Below the pieces are notes generated by a model, which did no database searches, was not told the origin of the DNA, and saw only the letters and a list, made by a program, of their open reading frames with translations. From assembly GCF_009720385.1 (NCBI RefSeq), contig NZ_ML769301.1, forward strand, positions 186,001-250,000: 64,000 bases of DNA. The letters run 5' to 3'. This document shows, one piece after another, positions 16,985 through 24,992 of the stretch. Every line of letters starts with the position of its first letter. Positions within the stretch are counted from its first letter, which is position 1. The stretch is from Catellatospora vulcania. Its GTDB lineage: Bacteria; Actinomycetota; Actinomycetes; Mycobacteriales; Micromonosporaceae. A program made the translations under genes and the position numbers.

Positions 16985-18442
16985 ATGGACCGATCCGTCG
17001 ACCGCTATCGATCAAACCCGTTGCTCGACTTCTTCATCAGCTACTCGCCGATGGACGAGGCATGGGCGGTCTGGATCGCCTGGGAACTGGAGGTCGCCGG
17101 CTACCGGGTCATGCTGCAGGCGTGGGACTTCGTCGCCGGCTCCAACTTCATCGAGTTCATGGACCGCGGCGTCAGCCAGTCCGGCGCCGTGATCGCGGTG
17201 CTGTCGGAGAACTACCTGCGCTCCCGGTACGGGCGGATGGAATGGCAGGCGGCGCTGCGCTCCTCGCCCGACGCCCCGGAACAGCGGCTCATCACCGTCC
17301 GGATCGAGGAGTGCCGCCTGGTCGGGCTGCTGGCCACGATCACCTTCGTGGACCTGGCCTCGGCGACCGACCGCGCGCAGGCCCGCCGGCTGCTGCTCGA
17401 CCGGATCGGGCACGCCGTGCACGGCCGCGCCAAACCCGAGGTCGAGCCGGCCTTCCCTCCGCACCGGCCCGCGGCCGGGGCAGCCGGCACGGCCCGCGTC
17501 GAAGGTCCCGCGGACACGCGCCGGCGACACCCGCGGGGGCTCGCCGCCGACCAGGTGCCGTTCCCGCCGGCGGACCTTGAGTCACGGCGCTGCACCGTGC
17601 TGCACGTGGCCGGTCCCGGCTACGAGAAGGCCCACGTCGGCACCGGGGCCGGCGCCCGCGACGCGGACGACCTGGTCCGGGCTCTCGCCGACGGTGCCGG
17701 GCAGCCGAGACCCGACATCGTCGCGATCTCGGGCAGCCTCACCAACACCGGCAGCATCCGCGAGTTCGACGAGGCACGCGCCTTCGTCACCGGGCTGCGC
17801 GCCGGACTCGGCCTGCCCGCGCACCGGATCGCCGTGGTGCCGGGCCCGCGTGATGTCACCTGGGCGGCGTCGCAGGCGTACTTCGACAACTGCGAGGCCG
17901 ACCAGGTCGAGCCGGAACCGCCGTACTGGCCCAAGTGGCGCCATTATCGGCGGTTCTTCTCCGACGTCTACTCCAGCGTCGAAGGCGCCGATTTCGTCGC
18001 CGGTCAGCCCTGGAGCCTGTTCTCGATTCCCGATCTGCGGATCGTCGTGGCCGGACTCAATTCGACGATCGCCGAGAGCCATCGGGCTTCTGATCATTAC
18101 GGCTGGCTCGGCGTTCACCAGACGCGATGGTTCGCCGAGGAGATGAGCGAATTCGGGGCCGACAACTGGCTGCGGATCGGGCTGATCAGCCAGCCGCCGC
18201 AGCAGCTGCGCGACGAGGCCCGGGTGCGGCGCATGCTGGCTGACTCCTTCTCCGTCGTGTTGCACGGGTCGGAGGACCGGTTCGGCGACGAACAGCTCAC
18301 CCGTCCGCGGCCGACCGTCTGGAAAGCGGCCGCGGCGGCCTCGCCCGGCCGGGCGCAATTGGTCTCGGTGCGGATCTCGCCCGACGAGGGCGGGGTCGAG
18401 ATCGAGGATTCGACAATGCTGGGCGCCCCGTTCGGGCAATGA
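16985..18442 (+). CDS. TIR domain - degenerate phosphoesterase protein
   Basis: 485 aa. Residues 13-140 are a TIR domain: DFFISYSPMDEAWAVWIAWELE, AGYRVMLQAWDF, FIEFMDRGVSQSGAVIAVLS and YLRSRYGRMEWQAAL, where Glu86 is at the place of the catalytic Glu of NAD-cleaving TIR enzymes. Residues ~199-440 clearly match the phosphoesterase module of the two NACHT proteins nearby (PPYWPKWRHYRRFF; VVAGLNSTIAESH). Every metal-binding motif is lost, however: LHVAGPG for the DxH site, SGS for the GD site, GPRD for GNHD, ISQPP for the HH site and HGSED for GHGH. It is therefore a pseudo-phosphoesterase. ATG 16985 gives MDRSVDRYRSNP; a GTG at 16937 is possible. It is the first gene of the plus-strand unit with Trypco1 and the trypsin-NACHT gene. 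Confidence 0.85.
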   Translation: MDRSVDRYRSNPLLDFFISYSPMDEAWAVWIAWELEVAGYRVMLQAWDFVAGSNFIEFMDRGVSQSGAVIAVLSENYLRSRYGRMEWQAALRSSPDAPEQRLITVRIEECRLVGLLATITFVDLASATDRAQARRLLLDRIGHAVHGRAKPEVEPAFPPHRPAAGAAGTARVEGPADTRRRHPRGLAADQVPFPPADLESRRCTVLHVAGPGYEKAHVGTGAGARDADDLVRALADGAGQPRPDIVAISGSLTNTGSIREFDEARAFVTGLRAGLGLPAHRIAVVPGPRDVTWAASQAYFDNCEADQVEPEPPYWPKWRHYRRFFSDVYSSVEGADFVAGQPWSLFSIPDLRIVVAGLNSTIAESHRASDHYGWLGVHQTRWFAEEMSEFGADNWLRIGLISQPPQQLRDEARVRRMLADSFSVVLHGSEDRFGDEQLTRPRPTVWKAAAAASPGRAQLVSVRISPDEGGVEIEDSTMLGAPFGQ

Positions 18443-18536
18443 CATCTCGACAGCCGATCACGGTCTCTTATAGACTCGCGAAACGCTGTCACTTCAGCTA
18501 CCAGCGACGACGCATGTCCGACGGGTGGAGCAGCTT

Positions 18537-18881
18537 GTGACATACCTGATCGAGATCCCTGTCGACAGCGGCGGGCGGATGCTCGTCCAGCCCGCCAAGG
18601 CGATGATCGCGCGCGAGCCCGAACTCGCCGCGACCGGACCGTCCTCGATCGTCCGGGTGGCCGAGTCCCTCGAGAAGAGCCTGGCCAGACTGAAACCCGC
18701 GCTGGCCGCGCTGCACGCCAATCTGGTCGCACCCGGGGCGGCCGAAGTCTCCGTCGAGTTCGGCATCCTGCTCGGAGTCGAATCCGACCTGGTGGTGGCC
18801 TCGGGCAAGAGCGAGGTCCACTTCACCGTCCACGTGACGTGGCCGGGCACCCGCCCGGCGGCCACCGCAGACCAGGCGTGA
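18537..18881 (+). CDS. Trypco1 domain protein (CU044_2847 type)
   Basis: A 114-aa protein of the trypsin-co-occurring domain 1 family, found in actinobacteria next to trypsin-like proteases in NTPase-centred conflict systems. The pattern is MTYLIEIPVDSGG at the start, a central helix (VAESLEKSLARLKPALAALH) and the signature AAEVSVEFGILLGVESDLVV followed by FTVHVTW. Its stop is three bases before the TTG of the trypsin-NACHT gene, so the two are certainly cotranscribed and probably coupled. GTG 18537 is chosen because GGAG lies six bases before it; GTG 18525 is possible. A TATAGACT sequence near 18470 could be a -10 element. The molecular role is unknown; a partner or inhibitor of the protease domain is plausible. 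Confidence 0.85.
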   Translation: MTYLIEIPVDSGGRMLVQPAKAMIAREPELAATGPSSIVRVAESLEKSLARLKPALAALHANLVAPGAAEVSVEFGILLGVESDLVVASGKSEVHFTVHVTWPGTRPAATADQA

Positions 18882-18884
18882 CCC

Positions 18885-21800
18885 TTGGCCGTCACCATGC
18901 GGCCGGAAACCTTCGTCGTCGCCGTCCTCAACCGCGCCGGACGCGCGGTCGGCTGCGGTGTCCTGCTCGGGCCGCGCCAGATCGTCACCTGCGCGCACGT
19001 GGTCAATGCGGCGCTGGGCCGGCCCGCGAACGCGCAGGACCGGCCAGAGGGTCCGATCACCGTCGAGTTCCCCTTGCTGCGCCCCACCGGACGGCAGGCG
19101 GTGCGCCACTTCGAGGCGGTGCTCGACGTGTGGCATCCGCCCGCCGAGCGCGGCACCGACGGAGAGGACCTGGCCGGACTGATCCTGCAGGAGGACCCGG
19201 CCGCGGTCGGCGCGCTGCCCGGCCGGCTGGCGGCGGCCCATCCCGCCCCGGGCGACCAGGTCCGCCTCTTCGGCTACCCGGGCGTGCCCCCGCGGCCGGA
19301 CGGCGGCTGGGTCACCACCACCGTCCGCGGCCTCGTCGGCGGCCAGCGCATCCAGCTGGACTCCCCGCTCGACTCCGCGCTGCGGGTGCAGCCCGGATAC
19401 TCGGGCACGCCGCTGTGCGACGAGGCCACCGGGGCGGTGGACGGCCTGCTGGTCGCGGCCGCGCCCGGGCAGGACGACAACCGGGACAGCTACGCGATCA
19501 ACATCGACCGGATCAGGCACGCCTGGCCGCAGCTGTTCGACACCTCCGGCGGTCGCGTGCCGCATCCGCGCTCCGGCGGCGAGGCGCACCGCAACAACGA
19601 CCAGATCACCGTGCTGCACCTGTCGGACGCCAGGTTCGGCGAGGACAGCCTGTTCGGCGGCAACGGCGGCGCCAACCGCCGCGACCACGAGGACAGCCTG
19701 TTCGGGCAACTGCACGACGACCTCGACCAGCTGCGTGACGAGCGCGGCATCGCGCCGGACCTGATCGTCGTCACCGGGGACCTCGCCGAGCAGGGCCGCC
19801 CCAGTGAGCTGGCCAGAGCGATGGAGTTCATCGGGGCCGCGGCCGAGAAGGCCGGCGTGCCGCGCCGGCACGTGGCGATCGTGCCCGGCAACCACGACAT
19901 CAGCCGGCTGGCCTGCCAGGCCTACTTCGCCGAGCAGGCCAGCGCCGAGCGGGAACCGCACCGGCCGTACACCCCGAAGTGGCGCTTCTTCAAAGAGGCG
20001 TTCGAGGAGTTCTACGCCGGCGAAGCCGACTTCGCGTTCCCACCCGAAGAGCAGTGGACCCTGTTCGAAATGCCGGAGCTGCGGCTGGTCGTCGCGGGGA
20101 TGAACTCGACGATGGCGGAAAGCCACCTCGACTCCGACCACCACGGACTGGTCACCGAACGGCAGTTGCGCTGGTTCGCCCAGCGCCTGCGGGGGTACCG
20201 CAACCAGGGCTGGCTGCGCCTGGGCGCCGTCCACCACAACGTGCCCCGGGCGGCCGCGGACGACACGGAGAACCTGCGCGACGCGGCCGCGCTCGACCGG
20301 ATCCTCGGCCACGCCCACCTGCTCAACGTCCTGCTGCACGGGCACGGCCACAGCGGACGGCCGCTCCGGCTCGCCTCCGGGCTGCTGACCCTGTCGACCG
20401 GGAGCGCCGCGGTCGACGTCGCCGACCGCCTCGCCGAGGTGCCCAACCAGTATCAGCTCATCACCCTGCGACCCGGTGAGCTGACCCGGTACGCGCGCCA
20501 GTACGTCACCGGCCGCCGGCGCTGGATGGGTGACCCCCGCGTCAGCTCCACCGGCTTCGACACCTGGGCGAGCGAGCCGCACGAGCTGGTGGGGTGCCAG
20601 GTCACGTTCAGCGCCGCCGAGCCCGACACCGGCTCCGTCGAGGCCGACGCGCACACCGCGGCAGACGGTGCCGACCCGCTCGTGCCCGCGCCGCGCACAC
20701 CCACCGACAGCAGCCTGTTCGCCCAGGTCATCCGCGCGCTGCGGGCGCGGTTCCCGCACGCCCAGATCGAGGACCGGCCGGACGCGGGCTACCTGCGGGT
20801 CACCAATCCCGTCCCCGACGGCGGCGGGGTCCAGGTCTGGCCGGTCGGCATCGTCAACGGCACCGCCGACCAGGCCGCCGTCGACGCCTTCATCGCCGAC
20901 GTCCACTCGCAGTTCGAGTTCAACCGGCCGATGATCCTGTCCGAGCTGGTCCACACCGGGCCGCCCGTCTCGCGGTCCCTGACGGCGGCCGCCCGCCGCC
21001 GGGGGGTGTGGCTGCGCAGTTTCATCGAGTTCCAGGGGCTCATCGACCTGCGAGAACTGGTCGAGCGGCAGACCGCGCGGCTGGCCAACGACCAGGTGGA
21101 CTCGCCCGCCTTCTACATCCCGCAGCGGTACCGGCTGCTGACCTCCCGCGACCAGGGCGTCCGCGACGACCTCGCCGGCGCGATCACCACCTGGCTCGGC
21201 GCCAAGAACGCCCGGTTGATCATCGTCCTCGGCGACTTCGGACGCGGCAAGACCGCGCTGCTGCGCCAGCTCGCCCGTGCCCTGCCCGACGAGCTGCCGG
21301 ACCTGCTGCCGATCCTGGTGGAACTGCGGCACCTCAACCGGCGCAACACCATCGACGAGCTGCTGGCCCAGTTCCTCATCGAGAACAACGTCGAGGACAT
21401 CACCGCCACCCGGATCCACTACATGGTGGCCAGCGGCCGCCTGGCGCTGCTGTTCGACGGATTCGACGAGCTGGAACAGCGGGTGGGCTACGACAACGCC
21501 GCGGAGTACCTGCAGCGCCTGCTGGATTCGGTGACCGAGGACGCCAAGCTCGTCCTCACCAGCCGGACCCAGCATTTCCAGTCGACCGAGCAGGTCCGCA
21601 CCGCCTTCGGCGCCCGGGTCGCGAACCTGCCCGGCAGCCGCATCGTCTCGCTGGAGCCCTTCAGCCAGCAGCAGATCATGGCGTACCTGGAGCACCTCTA
21701 CGGCGGGGACACCGCCGCCGCCCGCACCCGCTTCCAGCTCCTCGACGAGGTCAAAGACCTGCTGCAATTGGCGCAGAACCCGCGGATGCTGGCTTTCATC

Positions 21801-24716
21801 GTCGAGCTGGACGAGCGCCGGCTCAGGGAGGTGCAGCGTCGCGAGGGCCGGCTGAGCGCCGCCGAACTCTACCGCGAGCTGATCGACTTCTGGCTCGGCG
21901 TCGAGCACGAGCGCGAGCAGGACGCGGTCCTGCGGCGCTTCGACAAGTCCCGCCGTGACGCCTGCGACCTGCTCGCCAGCCGGCTGTGGTCGTCGGGCCG
22001 GACCGGGGTGGGCGCCGACGAGCTCGCGGAGGTGGCCACGATGCTGACCGCGCTCACCGACCTGCGGATCCGGACCTCCCACGTGGCCCACGCGATCGGG
22101 ACGGGCAGCCTGCTCGTGCGCACCGACGACGGCCAGTTCAGCTTCGTGCACCAGTCGGTGATGGAGTGGTTGGTCGCGGACATGGCCGCGGGGGCGCTGC
22201 GCCGCTACCAGGCGCCGTCCGGTCTGCTGGACAACCAGGCCTCGGACCTGATGATCGACTTCTTCGTGGACCTCGCCGGCCCGCAGGTGGCCTCGGACTG
22301 GGCCCGCCGGAGCCTCGGCGACCCGCAGGCCTCCGAGGTCGCCAAGCAGAACGCGCTCAAGGTGCACAACCGCACCGCCGCACTGCTCGGCAACCCGCCG
22401 ACCGAGCAGCATCTGGTGGGCGTGGACCTGCGCGGGCAGGACCTCACCGGCCGCGACCTGAGCCAGGCTGATCTGCGGGAGGCGAATCTGCGCGGGATGA
22501 GACTGCTGCGGGTCGATCTCGCCGGGGCCAACCTGGACGGCGCAGACCTCACCGGGGTGCGCTTCATCGGCGGCAGCCTGCATGCCGCCCGGCTGGCCGA
22601 CAGCCGTTGGGAGATGGCCGCGATCCTCGGCGACGTGGGCCTGGACGTGGCCGCGCATCCGCACCTGCGCGACGTGGCGCTGCCCGGCCGGGATCCGGCC
22701 GAGGTGCAGATCGCCTCCGGCGGTGCCGCCGCGGCCGTGGCCGTCTCACCCGACGGCCGGTTCCTCGCCGTCGCGCGGATGAACACCGTGGAGTTCGTCG
22801 ACCGCGCGTCCGGCCGTACGCTGCGCAACTTCACCGGCCACGCCGGTTTCGTCTCGGCGGTCGCGTTCTCACCCGACGGCCGCAAGCTCGCCAGCGTGGC
22901 CGACGACCGTACGGCCCGACTGTGGGACGTGTTCGGTGACGAGGGGCCGCTGGTGCTGCGCGGGCACGACGCCATCGTGACGGCCGTGGCCTACTCCCCG
23001 GACGGCCGGCTGCTGGCCACGGGCTCGCATGACCGCACCGTGTACCTCTGGGAGACCGGCACCGGTGCGGTTCGGGCCACCATCGCCGGGCACGGCCGGC
23101 CGATCAGCGGCGTCGCCTTCTCCCCGGACGGCCGGCTGCTGGCGACCGCGTCCCACGACCGCACGGCACGGATCTGGCACCTCGGCAGCGGCCGGACCGT
23201 GCACGTGCTCAAGGGCCACTCCGGGCTCGTCACCGCGGTGGCCTTCGCCCCGGCGGGCAATCGCATCGTGACGGCGTCGCAGGACCGCACCGCGCGGCTC
23301 TGGGACGTCAGTTCCGGCACGTCGCGACTGACCCTGGTCGGCCACACCGACGCGGTGAGCGCGGTGGCGTTCCATCCCACCGGTCGCACGGTCGCGACCG
23401 CCTCCTACGACGCGACGGTGCAGGTCTGGGACGCGGCCTCGGGCCAGCGCCAGTCCACGCTGGTGGCGCACACGGGCGCGGTGAAATCGCTCGCCCTCAC
23501 CCGCGACGGCGCGCTGCTGGTCAGCGCATCGGCCGACCAGACGGTGCGGGTCTGGGACCTGCCGACGGGCCAGGTCCGCTCGACGGTCTCGGCGACGGCC
23601 GACTCACTGTCCGGGGTGGCGTTCACCGCCGACGGCCGGACGCTGCTGACCGTGTCGCGTGACGGGCCGGCCCGCACCTGGGACGTGGCCACCGGCCGCC
23701 TGCGCAGCACGTTCGCCGGGCACGCGGCGCGGGCGGCTTCGGCGGCGTTCGCACCGGCCGGCGACCGGCTGGCAGTCGGCATGCCCGATCACCGCGTGCA
23801 GGTGTGGGACGTCAACGGGGGCAGCGGCAACACCGCGCGGCAGGAGCTGCGTGGCCATTCCGGCACCGTCACGGCCGCGGCCTTCTCCACCGACGGCACC
23901 ATGCTGGCCACCGCCTCCGACGACCACACGGCACGCGTCTGGTTCCTGGGCGGCGCGGCGGCGCCGCTCTCCCTGGACCACCACGGCGCGGTGACCGCGA
24001 TCGCCTTCGCGGCCGACTCCACGCGGGTGGCGACGGCGGCCGACGACCGGTCGGTGCGGGTGTGGGACGTCGCGACGGGTCAGCCGACCGCCACCATGCC
24101 CGGTCACACCGGCTTCATCACCGCGGTCGCCTTCTCCTCCGACGGAACGAAGCTGGCCACCGCCTCCTATGACGACACCGCCCGGATCTGGGACGCCGTC
24201 ACCGGAACGGTGGTCCACCTCCTCAAGGGCCACACCGGACCGGTCACGGCGGTGTCCTTCTGCGGTGACGGCCGCCGCGTCGCCACCGCCTCCCACGACA
24301 AGACGGCCCGGATCTGGGACGTCCGAACCGGCGAGGTGCTGGCCGAACTCGCCGGCCACACCGGCTTCGTGACCGGCGTCGCGTTCTCCCCGGACGGCAG
24401 CCTGCTGGCCACGGTGTCCGCCGACCGCACCGCCCGGATCTGGGACGTCGCCACGGGCGCCGAGCGGGCGGCACTGCTCGGACTGCGCGACGACGACTAC
24501 GCCGTGCTGCTGCCGAACGGCTCCTACAAGCTCGACGGCGACCCCCGGGACACGCTGTGGTGGAGCCTGCGGCTGTGCCGGTTCGAGCCGGGCGAACTCG
24601 ACGACTACGTGCCCTCGCTCCGCCGGCTCGAGGCCGACGAGGTGATCATCGACGTCGTCCGGCGCACGTCCGGCGGCAGAAGGTCGCGATCAGGACCGCG
24701 GCCGACGAGCGAGTAG
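18885..24716 (+). CDS. Trypsin-phosphoesterase-NACHT-pentapeptide-WD40 protein
   Basis: 1943 aa. (1) Trypsin-like serine protease, ~5-220: TCAHVV (His38), EDLAGL (Asp95) and QPGYSGTP (Ser173) form a complete triad. (2) Calcineurin-like phosphoesterase, ~243-520: GD (Asp299), GNHD (335-338), HH (450-451) and HGHGH (485-489) are intact; only the His of DxH is replaced (D248-A-R250). (3) Linker module with EFQGLIDLRELV and YIPQRY (~600-745). (4) NACHT: Walker A GDFGRGKT (783-790), Walker B LLFDGFDEL (Asp858), LTSRTQHF. (5) Pentapeptide repeats (~1179-1242). (6) 14 WD40 repeats (~1287-1865), enough for two seven-bladed propellers, then CRFEPGELDDYVP as in the divergent NACHT protein. TTG 18885 or ATG 18897 is the start. 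A ligand-triggered NTPase switch that activates a protease is the likely design. Confidence 0.88.
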   Translation: MAVTMRPETFVVAVLNRAGRAVGCGVLLGPRQIVTCAHVVNAALGRPANAQDRPEGPITVEFPLLRPTGRQAVRHFEAVLDVWHPPAERGTDGEDLAGLILQEDPAAVGALPGRLAAAHPAPGDQVRLFGYPGVPPRPDGGWVTTTVRGLVGGQRIQLDSPLDSALRVQPGYSGTPLCDEATGAVDGLLVAAAPGQDDNRDSYAINIDRIRHAWPQLFDTSGGRVPHPRSGGEAHRNNDQITVLHLSDARFGEDSLFGGNGGANRRDHEDSLFGQLHDDLDQLRDERGIAPDLIVVTGDLAEQGRPSELARAMEFIGAAAEKAGVPRRHVAIVPGNHDISRLACQAYFAEQASAEREPHRPYTPKWRFFKEAFEEFYAGEADFAFPPEEQWTLFEMPELRLVVAGMNSTMAESHLDSDHHGLVTERQLRWFAQRLRGYRNQGWLRLGAVHHNVPRAAADDTENLRDAAALDRILGHAHLLNVLLHGHGHSGRPLRLASGLLTLSTGSAAVDVADRLAEVPNQYQLITLRPGELTRYARQYVTGRRRWMGDPRVSSTGFDTWASEPHELVGCQVTFSAAEPDTGSVEADAHTAADGADPLVPAPRTPTDSSLFAQVIRALRARFPHAQIEDRPDAGYLRVTNPVPDGGGVQVWPVGIVNGTADQAAVDAFIADVHSQFEFNRPMILSELVHTGPPVSRSLTAAARRRGVWLRSFIEFQGLIDLRELVERQTARLANDQVDSPAFYIPQRYRLLTSRDQGVRDDLAGAITTWLGAKNARLIIVLGDFGRGKTALLRQLARALPDELPDLLPILVELRHLNRRNTIDELLAQFLIENNVEDITATRIHYMVASGRLALLFDGFDELEQRVGYDNAAEYLQRLLDSVTEDAKLVLTSRTQHFQSTEQVRTAFGARVANLPGSRIVSLEPFSQQQIMAYLEHLYGGDTAAARTRFQLLDEVKDLLQLAQNPRMLAFIVELDERRLREVQRREGRLSAAELYRELIDFWLGVEHEREQDAVLRRFDKSRRDACDLLASRLWSSGRTGVGADELAEVATMLTALTDLRIRTSHVAHAIGTGSLLVRTDDGQFSFVHQSVMEWLVADMAAGALRRYQAPSGLLDNQASDLMIDFFVDLAGPQVASDWARRSLGDPQASEVAKQNALKVHNRTAALLGNPPTEQHLVGVDLRGQDLTGRDLSQADLREANLRGMRLLRVDLAGANLDGADLTGVRFIGGSLHAARLADSRWEMAAILGDVGLDVAAHPHLRDVALPGRDPAEVQIASGGAAAAVAVSPDGRFLAVARMNTVEFVDRASGRTLRNFTGHAGFVSAVAFSPDGRKLASVADDRTARLWDVFGDEGPLVLRGHDAIVTAVAYSPDGRLLATGSHDRTVYLWETGTGAVRATIAGHGRPISGVAFSPDGRLLATASHDRTARIWHLGSGRTVHVLKGHSGLVTAVAFAPAGNRIVTASQDRTARLWDVSSGTSRLTLVGHTDAVSAVAFHPTGRTVATASYDATVQVWDAASGQRQSTLVAHTGAVKSLALTRDGALLVSASADQTVRVWDLPTGQVRSTVSATADSLSGVAFTADGRTLLTVSRDGPARTWDVATGRLRSTFAGHAARAASAAFAPAGDRLAVGMPDHRVQVWDVNGGSGNTARQELRGHSGTVTAAAFSTDGTMLATASDDHTARVWFLGGAAAPLSLDHHGAVTAIAFAADSTRVATAADDRSVRVWDVATGQPTATMPGHTGFITAVAFSSDGTKLATASYDDTARIWDAVTGTVVHLLKGHTGPVTAVSFCGDGRRVATASHDKTARIWDVRTGEVLAELAGHTGFVTGVAFSPDGSLLATVSADRTARIWDVATGAERAALLGLRDDDYAVLLPNGSYKLDGDPRDTLWWSLRLCRFEPGELDDYVPSLRRLEADEVIIDVVRRTSGGRRSRSGPRPTSE

Positions 24717-24992
24717 CCGCCCCTAATCGTCCTGTGCGGGTCCACCGAATAACCATTGCGGCCGTCTTTTCGTGTATCCCTTTCGGCTGTCCTGTCGTGC
24801 CGACTCGGGTTCTCAGACCGGCTCGGCAGTGTGTACGGACAGAAAGCGCCTCCGCCGCTGGACGGCGGATGACCGGTGCCGGAGGGTGTGCATTGCGCCA
24901 TACCCCGCCCGGGTCCTTTGTGGTGTGACGGCTGCGACCGCAACCGTCTCACCGCAGGTTCGCCGGTCTTCCGCGTCATATCGGAGTTGCCC

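Noticed and set aside
18498-22664. A 4-kb open frame on the minus strand antisense to the Trypco1 and trypsin-NACHT genes
   Set aside because: No recognisable motif, repetitive Val/Gly/Ala composition, and it crosses the boundary between two well-supported genes.
22740-24480. DNA tandem repeat or recombination site over the WD40 region
   Set aside because: The periodicity (about 125 bases) is explained by the WD40 protein repeats; the repeats differ at the DNA level, especially at third positions.
24717-24992. A riboswitch or RNA element upstream of the malectin-domain gene
   Set aside because: Some stem-forming sequences exist, but none matches a riboswitch consensus I know; base composition alone gives such stems here.
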